DNA of 61,131 nucleotides. It comes from an uncultured Clostridium sp. (GTDB lineage: Bacteria > Bacillota > Clostridia > Lachnospirales > Lachnospiraceae). Below are positions 51,605 through 60,058 of this stretch, piece by piece. Numbering within the stretch: position 1 is the stretch's first letter; each line of letters opens with the position of its first letter. The position numbers and the translations under genes were made by a program. The stretch is taken from positions 1-61,131 of the forward strand of contig CAMYAO010000011.1 of assembly GCA_947253885.1 (NCBI GenBank), given 5' to 3'. The notes under the pieces are model-generated. The model saw only the letters and a list, made by a program, of their open reading frames with translations, did no database searches and was not told the origin of the DNA.

Positions 51605-52954
51605 ATGGCGGAAAAGATACGGATTCAATTACCAGATCGGGTCAACTTCATATTAAGCAGACTGAGACAGCATGGACATGAAGCCTATGCTGTCGGAGGC
51701 TGTGTAAGAGATATAGCACTTGGACTAGATCCCAAAGATTGGGATATTACAACCTCTGCAAAGCCGGAGGAGGTCAAAGTGCTATTTCGTCGTACAATTG
51801 ATACCGGAATTGCACACGGCACTGTCACGGTTATGTTGGGAGAAGAGGGCTTTGAGGTAACGACGTATCGGATTGACGGAAAGTATGAAGATGCCAGACA
51901 CCCCAAAGAAGTAACGTTTACCCCAAATCTGTCAGAGGATCTGAAGCGCCGGGATTTTACGATCAATGCGATGGCGTACAGCCCGGAAGACGGATTGGTG
52001 GATCTGTTTGGAGGACTGGAAGATCTGCAAAAAAAAGAAATTCGGTGCGTAGGAAATCCGGAGGAACGATTTTCAGAAGATGCTTTGCGAATGTTCCGGG
52101 CGTTGCGTTTTGCGGCACAGCTCGGTTTTCATATTGAAGCAAATACCTTTTCTTCTATCCAAAAGCTTTCAACTTTGATTGAACGGGTCAGCAAAGAGCG
52201 GATTGCGACAGAATTGATAAAATTGATTACCAGTGATCATCCAGAGGTGATGAGAGAGGTCTATCGAAGTAAACTTTGTGACAGTTTTCTTCCGGAGTTT
52301 TCCAGAATGATGGAAACTCCTCAGAACAATCCGCATCACTGTTATAGCGTGGGAGAACATACGATTGTGGCAATGAAACGGATTTGTCCCACAAAGGTTT
52401 TGCGTTTGGCAATGCTCCTGCACGATGTAGCAAAGCCTGTTTGTAGAACAACTGATTTTAAAGGGATTGATCATTTTAAGGGACATCCCGTTTTGGGAGA
52501 GAAGATGGCAAAAGAGATTCTGCGTCGTTTGAGACTGGATAAGGATACGATTCAAAAGGTATGCAAACTGGTAAGGATCCATGATGAACGTCCCCCGATC
52601 AATCAAAAGGCGATCCGAAGAGCAATCTGTCGTCACGGATTGGACGCCTATCCGTATCTGTTTGCTGTAAAACGTGCAGATATGTTGGCGCAGAGTGATT
52701 ATGACAAGCAGAAAAAATTGTCATTAATAGATGGAAATGAGAGGATCTATTATGAGATTCTGCATCATAAGGAATGTGTACAGCTAAAAGATCTGAAGAT
52801 AACAGGTTCTGATCTGATTCGGGAGGGAATGGAGCCCGGACCTAAGATAGGAAAGGCACTTCAGGCATTGCTTCAGGTCGTCTTAGAGCATCCGGAATAC
52901 AATGAAAAAGTATATCTGTTAAAGATTTGGAAGGAATGGGAAGATGAACTATAA
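51605..52954 (+). CDS. cca: CCA tRNA nucleotidyltransferase with HD domain
   Basis: A 449-residue protein that adds or repairs the 3' CCA of tRNAs; both tRNA genes in this window lack CCA. Head: YAVGGCVRDIALGLDPKDWDITT (the D-x-D catalytic pair), RRDFTINAMAY and RFSEDALRMFRALRFAAQLGF. A C-terminal HD domain has MLLHDVAKP. ATG 51605 is taken because TAAAGAG lies eight bases before it; ATG 51599 and GTG 51596 are alternatives. It overlaps the next gene by 11 bases. Confidence 0.93.
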   Translation: MAEKIRIQLPDRVNFILSRLRQHGHEAYAVGGCVRDIALGLDPKDWDITTSAKPEEVKVLFRRTIDTGIAHGTVTVMLGEEGFEVTTYRIDGKYEDARHPKEVTFTPNLSEDLKRRDFTINAMAYSPEDGLVDLFGGLEDLQKKEIRCVGNPEERFSEDALRMFRALRFAAQLGFHIEANTFSSIQKLSTLIERVSKERIATELIKLITSDHPEVMREVYRSKLCDSFLPEFSRMMETPQNNPHHCYSVGEHTIVAMKRICPTKVLRLAMLLHDVAKPVCRTTDFKGIDHFKGHPVLGEKMAKEILRRLRLDKDTIQKVCKLVRIHDERPPINQKAIRRAICRHGLDAYPYLFAVKRADMLAQSDYDKQKKLSLIDGNERIYYEILHHKECVQLKDLKITGSDLIREGMEPGPKIGKALQALLQVVLEHPEYNEKVYLLKIWKEWEDEL

Positions 52955-54686
52955 AGCGCTATATCAGACGTGGCTGTCAGATGATTATTATGATGAGGGC
53001 ACAAAAGAGGAGTTGCGCGGGATTGCAGGGCAGGAAGCAGAGATAGAGGATCGGTTTTTCCGAACATTGCATTTCGGAACTGCAGGTTTAAGAGGAATTA
53101 TGGGAGCCGGAAGCAATCGAATCAATGTCTATACGATTCGAAGAGCAACACAGGGACTGGCAGACTATATTATACAGCAGAAAAAGCAATCTATGGGTGT
53201 AGTGATTGCTTATGATTCACGTCACAGATCCTCTGAATTTGCATTGGAAGCGGCATTGTGTCTGGCAGGAAACGGGATAAAGGCGTATCTTTTTGAGGAA
53301 TTACGTCCGACACCGGAACTGTCGTTTGCGATTCGGCATTTGCGCTGTGTGGCAGGCATTAACATTACAGCAAGTCATAATCCGCCGGAATACAACGGAT
53401 ATAAGGTGTATTGGGAGGACGGAGCACAGATTACACCTCCTCATGATGGTGGGATTATGGAAATGGCGGAAGCGATTGCCGACCATAATCATATTCATAC
53501 TTTATCGGAAAAAGATGCTGTACAACAGCAGCTTCTGCAATATATCGGAAAGGAGACAGACGATGCCTATGCGGAGGAAATCAAACGGCTGATTCTGGAT
53601 CCGGAAGAGACGAAACAGTTGGCAGCGAATATAAAAATTGTATATACACCGTTGCATGGAGCAGGAGGAAGACCGGTAGAGCGTCTATTAAGGGAAATCG
53701 GGTTTAAACAGGTGTGGGTTGTAAAAGAGCAGCAGAAGCCGGATGGCGATTTTCCTACAGTAACACAGCCCAATCCGGAATCAAAGGATGCATTTAATCT
53801 GGCATTGCAATTGGCGGAAGAAAAACATGCGGATGTGATTCTTGCAACAGATCCCGATGCAGATCGTTTGGGGGTCTATGTCTACAATAAGAAAACAAAA
53901 GGATTTGAAGCTCTGACAGGGAATGTCTCCGGAGTTCTGTTGGCATATTATGAACTGTCACGAAAAAAGGAACTTCAGCAGCTTCCGGAGAATGGAGTGC
54001 TGTTAAAATCGATTGTTACGACCGGTCTGTTAAACGAAATCGGAGCACATTTCGGACTGGAAACAAGAGAGGTACTGACAGGATTTAAGTGGATTGGAAA
54101 AAGTATGCTGGAATTGGAACAGTCAGGTCAACATGCCTTTTTATTCGGAATGGAAGAGAGTTACGGGTGTTTAGCAGGAACCTATTGTCGTGACAAGGAT
54201 GCAGTAGCGGCAACCGTCCTCTTTTGTGAAGCGGCGGCATATTATTCCAAACAGGGAAAATCCCTGTGGGAGGTATTGCAGTTTCTTTATGAAACTTACG
54301 GATATTTTTATGAGGGAACTATTTCTTTAACTCTGACAGGGATAGAGGGAATGAAAAAAATCCAATGTGTTATGGAAATCCTGAGAGAAGATCCCGCAGT
54401 GGTATCGGAGTTGTTTTCTGTTGAGAAAATAATAGATTATCAGCGGGGAATACAGTATGACAGAAGAACGGGAGAAACGACAGAAACGGGACTTCCCAGG
54501 GCGGAGGTTTTATTTTATCGGCTTTTGGGAGCGGATTGGTTTTGTGTACGTCCGTCGGGGACAGAGCCGAAACTGAAATTTTATTATGGAATCAAGGGAG
54601 ATAATGAAGCGGAAAAAGCGGATAAGATACAAAAAACAGAAAATAAGCTTCATAAATTAATAAAAATGCTTACGGAACAGCAGTGA
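52944..54686 (+). CDS. phosphohexomutase (phosphoglucomutase/phosphomannomutase)
   Basis: A 580-residue alpha-D-phosphohexomutase. Four-domain signatures: FGTAGLRGIMGAGSNRIN, catalytic Ser in GINITASHNPPEYNGYKVYW, metal loop ATDPDADRLG, sugar loop GMEESYGCLAG and phosphate loop RPSGTEPKLKFY. It interconverts glucose 1- and 6-phosphate (or mannose phosphates) for glycogen and cell-envelope sugars. The length of 560-600 fits the PGM2-type. It overlaps cca by 11 bases. Confidence 0.95.
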   Translation: MNYKALYQTWLSDDYYDEGTKEELRGIAGQEAEIEDRFFRTLHFGTAGLRGIMGAGSNRINVYTIRRATQGLADYIIQQKKQSMGVVIAYDSRHRSSEFALEAALCLAGNGIKAYLFEELRPTPELSFAIRHLRCVAGINITASHNPPEYNGYKVYWEDGAQITPPHDGGIMEMAEAIADHNHIHTLSEKDAVQQQLLQYIGKETDDAYAEEIKRLILDPEETKQLAANIKIVYTPLHGAGGRPVERLLREIGFKQVWVVKEQQKPDGDFPTVTQPNPESKDAFNLALQLAEEKHADVILATDPDADRLGVYVYNKKTKGFEALTGNVSGVLLAYYELSRKKELQQLPENGVLLKSIVTTGLLNEIGAHFGLETREVLTGFKWIGKSMLELEQSGQHAFLFGMEESYGCLAGTYCRDKDAVAATVLFCEAAAYYSKQGKSLWEVLQFLYETYGYFYEGTISLTLTGIEGMKKIQCVMEILREDPAVVSELFSVEKIIDYQRGIQYDRRTGETTETGLPRAEVLFYRLLGADWFCVRPSGTEPKLKFYYGIKGDNEAEKADKIQKTENKLHKLIKMLTEQQ

Positions 54687-54723
54687 AAAAGCAGAAAATA
54701 AAGGGAGTTGAGGCATTTTTTCC

Positions 54724-54752
54724 TTGACACTGCTATAGAAATACAGTATAAA
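54724..54752 (+). promoter_or_regulatory. hup promoter
   Basis: TTGACA, 17 bases and TATAAA, near consensus, as expected for an abundant protein. The leader contains a hairpin at 54791-54818. Confidence 0.8.
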
Positions 54753-54841
54753 AGAACTATCAGAATTCTTGGAAACTAACCGGAATTACTTCCTGTCGTC
54801 ACAGACATATGTGACAGGGGCTATTATTTAGGAGGAAAAAT

Positions 54842-55120
54842 ATGAATAAGTCAGAATTAGTAGCAGCGATTGCTGAGAAAGCAGATATGCAGAAAAAAGA
54901 TGCAGAGAAGGCATTAAATGCATTTACAGAAGTAGTAGCAGATACTCTTAAAAAAGGAGACAAGATCTCTTTAGTAGGATTTGGTATCTTTGAAGTTTCT
55001 GAAAGAGCTGCAAGAACTGGTAGAAATCCACAGACAAAAGAAACTATCCAGATTCCGGCTTCTAAAGCACCTAAGTTTAAAGCAGGTAAAGCTTTAAAAG
55101 ATATCGTGAATGCAAAATAA
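54842..55120 (+). CDS. hup: DNA-binding protein HU
   Basis: A 92-residue HU: MNKSELVAAIAEKADMQKKDAEKALNAF, GFGIFEVSERAARTGRNPQT (beta-arm), PASKAPKFKAGKALKDIVN. It is a nucleoid protein that bends DNA. TAGGAGG precedes the ATG. It heads the conserved hup-rqcP-divIC block and has its own terminator. Confidence 0.98.
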   Translation: MNKSELVAAIAEKADMQKKDAEKALNAFTEVVADTLKKGDKISLVGFGIFEVSERAARTGRNPQTKETIQIPASKAPKFKAGKALKDIVNAK

Positions 55121-55131
55121 TACAAATGAAT

Positions 55132-55163
55132 GGGGACTGTTTCTGAGAGAGCAGTCCCTTTTT
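55132..55163 (+). terminator. terminator of hup
   Basis: GGGACTG pairs with CAGTCCC around a 12-base loop, followed by five T. Confidence 0.85.
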
Positions 55164-55176
55164 GAATGGAAGAAGT

Positions 55177-55416
55177 ATGAGATTAGATAAATTTTTAAAA
55201 GTATCTCGACTGGTCAAAAGAAGAACTGTTGCAAATGAAGCTTGTGATGCCGGTCGGATCAATGTGAACGGAAAAACTGCTAAGGCATCTCTTCAGGTTA
55301 AGGTAGGAGATGTGATCGAAATTGTATTTGGAAACAAAACCGTTAAGGCGGAGATTTTACAGATTGCGGATACCTCTCGCAAAGAAGAAGCAAAGGAAAT
55401 GTTTCGATATCTGTAA
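55177..55416 (+). CDS. rqcP: S4-domain RNA-binding protein RqcP
   Basis: A 79-residue S4-domain protein: MRLDKFLKVSRLVKRRTVANEA, GRINVNGKTAKASLQVKVGD. RqcP (formerly YabO, Hsp15-like) works with RqcH in adding Ala tails to stalled nascent chains on the 50S subunit. ATG 55177 is chosen because GGAAGAAG lies just before it and the longer TTG frame has no ribosome site. It sits between hup and divIC, the usual Firmicutes order. Confidence 0.9.
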   Translation: MRLDKFLKVSRLVKRRTVANEACDAGRINVNGKTAKASLQVKVGDVIEIVFGNKTVKAEILQIADTSRKEEAKEMFRYL

Positions 55417-55495
55417 AATACGGTTGAAACGTTTCCGAAAATTAGCTATGATAATGAAAAGTAATTGTTTTTGCAGTTAAGAGAGGTCGAATGAG

Positions 55496-55891
55496 ATGCT
55501 GTTTAATCATAAAATATCCGGAGAGAAGGATACAAGAGCAAGTGTGGAACGAGCCAGAGCACGTAAAAAGCAACAAAAGGAATCAAAGTTCCAACGCTCG
55601 ATGAGAAGGAAATATACGAAGAAGAATCGTTTTGCAAGACCGATGATTGCGGTTATGGTTGCAACTCTGGTTTGTATTCTGTCTATTCAGATTATTCATT
55701 TGGATCGAAAAAATGATGAATATACTGCACAACAAAAACAATTAAATGGTCAGTTAAGTCAAGAGAAAGCTCGAACAACCGAGTTAAAAAATAAAAAGTC
55801 CTATATGAACTCGGACGAATATGTAGAAAATACAGCCAAGTCAAAATTGGGTATGGTATATAAAAACGAGATTATTTTCAAAGAAAAATAA
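55496..55891 (+). CDS. divIC: cell-division protein DivIC (FtsB-like)
   Basis: A 131-residue bitopic protein: a basic cytoplasmic part (about 1-55), one membrane helix (about 57-76), an extracellular coiled coil and the ending NTAKSKLGMVYKNEIIF. It pairs with an FtsL-type partner in the divisome, such as the product of 22137-22637. GAGAGGT precedes the ATG. In sporulating relatives yabP, yabQ lie before it and spoIIE behind; all are missing here. Confidence 0.88.
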   Translation: MLFNHKISGEKDTRASVERARARKKQQKESKFQRSMRRKYTKKNRFARPMIAVMVATLVCILSIQIIHLDRKNDEYTAQQKQLNGQLSQEKARTTELKNKKSYMNSDEYVENTAKSKLGMVYKNEIIFKEK

Positions 55892-55893
55892 AT

Positions 55894-55919
55894 TTGGCCG
55901 TCACAGATGTGGCGGCCAA
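55894..55919 (+). terminator. inverted repeat after divIC, possible terminator
   Basis: TTGGCCGTCAC pairs with GTGGCGGCCAA around a 4-base loop. The T run after it is poor (TTATTGCTTTT). Confidence 0.5.
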
Positions 55920-55944
55920 TTATTGCTTTTAAGGAGAAATCCGT

Positions 55945-57333
55945 ATGCTGATACAAAGGGTACAAAATCATATAAATAAATGTCAGATGCTAAAGGAACG
56001 GGAGGCTGTTTTAACGGGAGTGTCCGGAGGAATAGATTCTATGGTGCTTTTATATGTGTTGAAAGCACTTGGGTACCGACCGTATGTTCTCCATATTGAA
56101 CATGGAATTCGGGGGAAGGACAGCAGATCCGATGCAGAGTTTGTCAGAAATATATGCAGGATGTATTCGATTCCGCGCCGGATTATAGAAGTAGATGCAC
56201 CGACTTATGCAGATGAAAAGAGAATTTCCCTGGAGGAAGCGGCAAGAGAGCTCCGATACCGGCAGTTTGAGAAAATGGGAAAACAACTGAATATACATAA
56301 GGTGGCAGTGGCGCACCATCAAAATGATCAGGCGGAGACTATTTTATTTCATCTGATTCGAGGCAGTCGCATGAAGGGGTTGTCAGGGATGGCACCGATA
56401 CGACGACTGACAGAAGAATTGTCTGTTATTCGTCCGCTTCTTACCTGCAGCAGAGCGGAGATTGAAGAATTTGCAGATGAGCATCGGATCAGATATTGTA
56501 CGGATCAGACAAATTTTGATACCCGTTATAGTCGCAATCGGATCAGACATAATGTTATTCCGGAGTTGCAGAAAATAAATACAGAGAGCAGTCGGCATAT
56601 TGCGGCGACTGCAGAGTGGATGGGAGAATTAAAGGATTATGTAAAGGCACAGACGGCACAACTGCGAAGCCGTTGTGTACAGCGAGAACAGGATGCTTTT
56701 CGGATTAGGATCGAGAAACTGATCAAGGGGGAGCCATTGCTTCAAAAAGAACTGCTGTATCAGCTGCTGTGTGAAGCGATAGGGAGCAGGAAAGATATCG
56801 AGAATGAGCATGTCTTGCAGTTATTGGATATCTGTACCAAACAAAGCGGAAAAGAAGCAGTGCTTCCGAAAGGAATGGTTGCAAAGCGACAGGGGGAGAC
56901 GCTGAGAATCGGGAAGAAGCAGGAGACGGCGGTATTGCCGGAAGAGATACAACTTGAAACAGATAAAGATACGATATGGGGAAAGCAGGTTTTCAGAACG
57001 GCAGTTCTGTCTTTTTCAGGAGATTTGACAGAAATACAGGCAAAACAATACACGAAGTGGTTTGATTATGATAAAATGAAAGATAAATTGTCCATCAGGA
57101 GCAGACGGTCAGGAGACTCGTTTGTTTGCAATGCATCGGGTGATCATAAAAAGATAAAAAGTTATTTGATAGATGAAAAAGTTCCGTCAGAAAAACGAAA
57201 TCAGATCCCGTTGATTGTATGTGGAAATGATGTAGTCTGGATTGTGGGATATCGGATAAGCGAAGCTTATAAGGTCACAGCACAGACGAGACGAATACTG
57301 GAGATACAAGTTATGGAGGAAATAGAGAAATGA
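55945..57333 (+). CDS. tilS: tRNA(Ile)-lysidine synthetase
   Basis: A 462-residue TilS that converts C34 of tRNA-Ile(CAU) to lysidine. PP-loop motif TGVSGGIDSMVLLYV (about 26-40), HHQNDQAETILFHLIRGS, and DQTNFDTRYSRNRIRHNVIPEL. The C-terminal RNA-binding domain is KLSIRSRRSGDSF. TAAGGAG precedes the ATG. Overlaps hpt by four bases in tilS-hpt-ftsH, a conserved trio. Confidence 0.97.
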   Translation: MLIQRVQNHINKCQMLKEREAVLTGVSGGIDSMVLLYVLKALGYRPYVLHIEHGIRGKDSRSDAEFVRNICRMYSIPRRIIEVDAPTYADEKRISLEEAARELRYRQFEKMGKQLNIHKVAVAHHQNDQAETILFHLIRGSRMKGLSGMAPIRRLTEELSVIRPLLTCSRAEIEEFADEHRIRYCTDQTNFDTRYSRNRIRHNVIPELQKINTESSRHIAATAEWMGELKDYVKAQTAQLRSRCVQREQDAFRIRIEKLIKGEPLLQKELLYQLLCEAIGSRKDIENEHVLQLLDICTKQSGKEAVLPKGMVAKRQGETLRIGKKQETAVLPEEIQLETDKDTIWGKQVFRTAVLSFSGDLTEIQAKQYTKWFDYDKMKDKLSIRSRRSGDSFVCNASGDHKKIKSYLIDEKVPSEKRNQIPLIVCGNDVVWIVGYRISEAYKVTAQTRRILEIQVMEEIEK

Positions 57334-57860
57334 GCGAACAGATTCGTACAATGTTATCAGAAGAAGAGCTTGATAAAAGGATCAGAGAATTAGGAGCACA
57401 GATCAGCAAAGATATGGAAGGGAAATCCATCAAATTGATCTGTATTCTAAAGGGTGCGAGTTTTTTCGCATGTGAGCTGGCAAAGCGTATTACCGTTCCG
57501 GTATATATGGATTTTATGATGGTTTCCAGTTATGGAAACGGAACAGAGTCCTCCGGAGTATTAAAGATAAAAAAAGAACTGGATGAGCCGGTTGAGAATC
57601 AACATGTGCTGATTGTAGAGGATATTATTGATTCTGGAAGAACCTTAAGCTATATGGTAGAGGAAATGAAGCGGCGTCATGTGGCAAGTGTTTCTTTGTG
57701 TACGCTGTTGAGCAAACCGGCAAGAAGAGAGGTGGAGGTAGAGGTTCAGTATGTGGGCTTTGAAATACCGGATGAGTTTGTAGTAGGGTATGGATTGGAT
57801 TATGCACAACGATACAGAAACCTTCCATATATCGGTGTCGTAGAGTTGGACAAAGAATAG
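57330..57860 (+). CDS. hpt: hypoxanthine phosphoribosyltransferase
   Basis: A 176-residue purine-salvage enzyme that converts hypoxanthine/guanine and PRPP to IMP/GMP. PRPP motif VLIVEDIIDSGRTLSYM, LICILKGASFFACELAKR and GYGLDYAQRYRNLPYIGV. It overlaps tilS (ATGA) and is followed after 11 bases by ftsH. Confidence 0.97.
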   Translation: MSEQIRTMLSEEELDKRIRELGAQISKDMEGKSIKLICILKGASFFACELAKRITVPVYMDFMMVSSYGNGTESSGVLKIKKELDEPVENQHVLIVEDIIDSGRTLSYMVEEMKRRHVASVSLCTLLSKPARREVEVEVQYVGFEIPDEFVVGYGLDYAQRYRNLPYIGVVELDKE

Positions 57861-57871
57861 GAGGATAGAAG

Positions 57872-59704
57872 ATGAAAAGGTCCGGTCAAAGACTATGGCT
57901 GTATTTGCTTTTGATTTTTGCGGTAATGGCGGTTTATTCTGTGCTGACAGGAAAGTTCGGTTCTTCCAATCGCAATTACTCTTATAATGAATTTCAAAGT
58001 GAAGTCAATAATGATGAAATAAAAGAAGCGGTCGTAACACAAAACGAGCAGGTGCCGACAGGTTCGATTTCCGTCACTTTGAAAAAAGGAGATACTAAGC
58101 GACTGTATGTTGCAGATGTAAAGGAAGCAATCAAGCTTTTAAATGAGAAAAAGGTGTCAACAACTGTACAGGATGTGTCGAAAAGCAGTATTTGGATAAC
58201 CTTGATACCGAATATCGTTCTGGTTGGAGTCGTATTGCTCATTTTTGTGGCTTCCGGAAGAAGAAATGCACAGATGAGCGGCGGAAGTAACAGCAAAATG
58301 ATGGATTTCGGAAAAAGTCGGGCAACAATGACGAAGAGCGAAGATGTTCAGGTTCATTTTGCAGATGTGGCGGGTCTTCAGGAAGAAAAGGAAGAGCTGG
58401 AAGAAATTGTAGATTTCTTAAAAGAGCCGTCCCGTTATACCGGATTGGGGGCAAGGATTCCGAAGGGAGTTATTTTGGTTGGACCTCCGGGAACCGGTAA
58501 GACCTTATTGGCAAAGGCGGTTGCAGGAGAAGCGGGAGTACCGTTTTTCAGTATTTCAGGTTCTGATTTTGTGGAGATGTTTGTCGGTGTCGGTGCCTCG
58601 AGAGTACGAGATCTGTTTGAAGATGCAAAGAAAAATGCACCGTGTATCGTATTTATTGATGAAATTGATGCAGTTGCCAGAAGACGAGGAACCGGTCTGG
58701 GAGGCGGACATGATGAGAGGGAACAGACGCTGAACCAGATGCTTGTGGAGATGGACGGTTTCGGTATCAATCAGGGGATTATCGTTATGGCGGCTACCAA
58801 CCGGGTGGATATCCTGGATCCTGCCATTTTGAGACCGGGGCGTTTTGATCGTAAGATCGGTGTGGGTCGTCCGGATATTGCCGGTCGAGAGGCGATTTTA
58901 AAGGTACATGCCAGAAATAAACCGTTGGCGGAAGATGTGGATCTGGCTCAGATTGCACAGACGACAGCTGGCTTTACCGGAGCAGATTTGGAGAATTTGA
59001 TGAATGAGGCAGCCATTACGGCAGCCAGAGAAAAAAGGGCTTATATCATGCAGGCGGATATTCGTGCGGCATTTGTAAAAGTAGGAATCGGTGCAGAAAA
59101 GAAAAGCAAGGTAATTTCAGAAAAGGAAAAGAATATTACTGCTTATCATGAAGCCGGACATGCTATTTTGTTTCATGTTCTTCCGGATGTCGGACCGGTA
59201 TACTCAATATCAATTATTCCTACGGGAATGGGAGCAGCCGGATATACGATGCCGTTGCCGGAAAAAGATGAGATGTTTTTAACAAGAGGCAAGATGATTC
59301 AGGAAATCATGGTATCTTTTGGCGGGCGTATTGCCGAGCAGCTGATCTTTGATGATTATACGACAGGAGCATCTCAGGATATCAAACAAGCCACCTCTCT
59401 TGCCAGAGATATGGTAACCAAATACGGTATGTCTGAGAAAATCGGTATGATCCATTATGCAGATGACAGTGAGGATGTATTTATCGGACGAGATTTGGCA
59501 CATTCAAAAGGCTATGGAGAAGCAACTGCAAGTCTGATCGATACAGAGGTAAAACAGATTATTGATGACTGTTATGTAAAAGCCCGTCAGATTATTGAAG
59601 AACATATGGATGTTCTTCACAGCTGTGCGAAGTTATTGACAGAAAAGGAGAAGATACATCGGGAAGAGTTCGAGGCATTATTTGAAGAACGTCCGACTGC
59701 ATAG
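57872..59704 (+). CDS. ftsH: ATP-dependent zinc metalloprotease FtsH
   Basis: A 610-residue membrane protease. TM1 about 7-25, an extracytoplasmic domain of about 75 residues, TM2 about 108-127, AAA+ core (Walker A GPPGTGKTLLAKAVAGEA near 207, Walker B IVFIDEIDAV, SRH ATNRVDILDPAILRPGRFDR) and the zinc site HEAGH in TAYHEAGHAI. It degrades membrane and regulatory proteins. Strong AGGAGG-like GGAGGAT precedes the ATG. Confidence 0.98.
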   Translation: MKRSGQRLWLYLLLIFAVMAVYSVLTGKFGSSNRNYSYNEFQSEVNNDEIKEAVVTQNEQVPTGSISVTLKKGDTKRLYVADVKEAIKLLNEKKVSTTVQDVSKSSIWITLIPNIVLVGVVLLIFVASGRRNAQMSGGSNSKMMDFGKSRATMTKSEDVQVHFADVAGLQEEKEELEEIVDFLKEPSRYTGLGARIPKGVILVGPPGTGKTLLAKAVAGEAGVPFFSISGSDFVEMFVGVGASRVRDLFEDAKKNAPCIVFIDEIDAVARRRGTGLGGGHDEREQTLNQMLVEMDGFGINQGIIVMAATNRVDILDPAILRPGRFDRKIGVGRPDIAGREAILKVHARNKPLAEDVDLAQIAQTTAGFTGADLENLMNEAAITAAREKRAYIMQADIRAAFVKVGIGAEKKSKVISEKEKNITAYHEAGHAILFHVLPDVGPVYSISIIPTGMGAAGYTMPLPEKDEMFLTRGKMIQEIMVSFGGRIAEQLIFDDYTTGASQDIKQATSLARDMVTKYGMSEKIGMIHYADDSEDVFIGRDLAHSKGYGEATASLIDTEVKQIIDDCYVKARQIIEEHMDVLHSCAKLLTEKEKIHREEFEALFEERPTA

Positions 59705-59919
59705 CACGTCTTATTTTGATTTTGTTCATTATGCAGACACTTTTTTGGAACTTGCATAGTATGGGGTTGTGAAAACACACAAAAAAATATATAAATTTAC
59801 AAAAAGTTTATGCACACTTAAAGTGGCAGATTTGCTATTATACTTCTTGTAAAACCCCAATACATTATTATTATTATTATTTTTTTACTATCCCCCAATA
59901 GTAAAATACCTTCTCCTCA
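59705..59919 (+). other. AT-rich gap with a possible small RNA start
   Basis: No ORF with a ribosome site is present. It contains TATACT at about 59839, an (ATT)n run (about 59865-59881) and a weak CTTAAA 16 bases before the TATACT. A short transcript ending at the terminator 59920-59952 is possible. Confidence 0.25.
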
Positions 59920-59952
59920 AGAGGTGGCGATCGATAGCCACCTCTTTTTTTG
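59920..59952 (+). terminator. strong terminator downstream of ftsH
   Basis: GAGGTGGC pairs with GCCACCTC around an 8-base loop, followed by eight T. It lies over 200 bases beyond the ftsH stop. Confidence 0.9.
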
Positions 59953-59961
59953 TTCACAATA

Positions 59962-60005
59962 AGCAAAGACAGGTAGCTGAAAACATAGTTTTTAGCTACC
60001 TGTCT
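59962..60005 (-). terminator. terminator of the AraC-family gene
   Basis: On the minus strand GACAGGTAGCT pairs with AGCTACCTGTC, followed by TTTGCTT. It is about 50 bases past the stop of the regulator gene. Confidence 0.65.
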
Positions 60006-60058
60006 TGACGAATGCGCATAATCATGAAATAAGCGCAGAGATTTTGCTGATTCTGTTA

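Noticed and set aside
58435..58770. Minus-strand 111-residue ORF inside ftsH
   Set aside because: It is the antisense shadow of the AAA+ domain codons, as are many similar frames in mfd, lon and murA.
59860..59890. ATT microsatellite as a phase-variation switch
   Set aside because: It lies outside any gene and far from a known promoter; short ATT repeats are common in AT-rich DNA.
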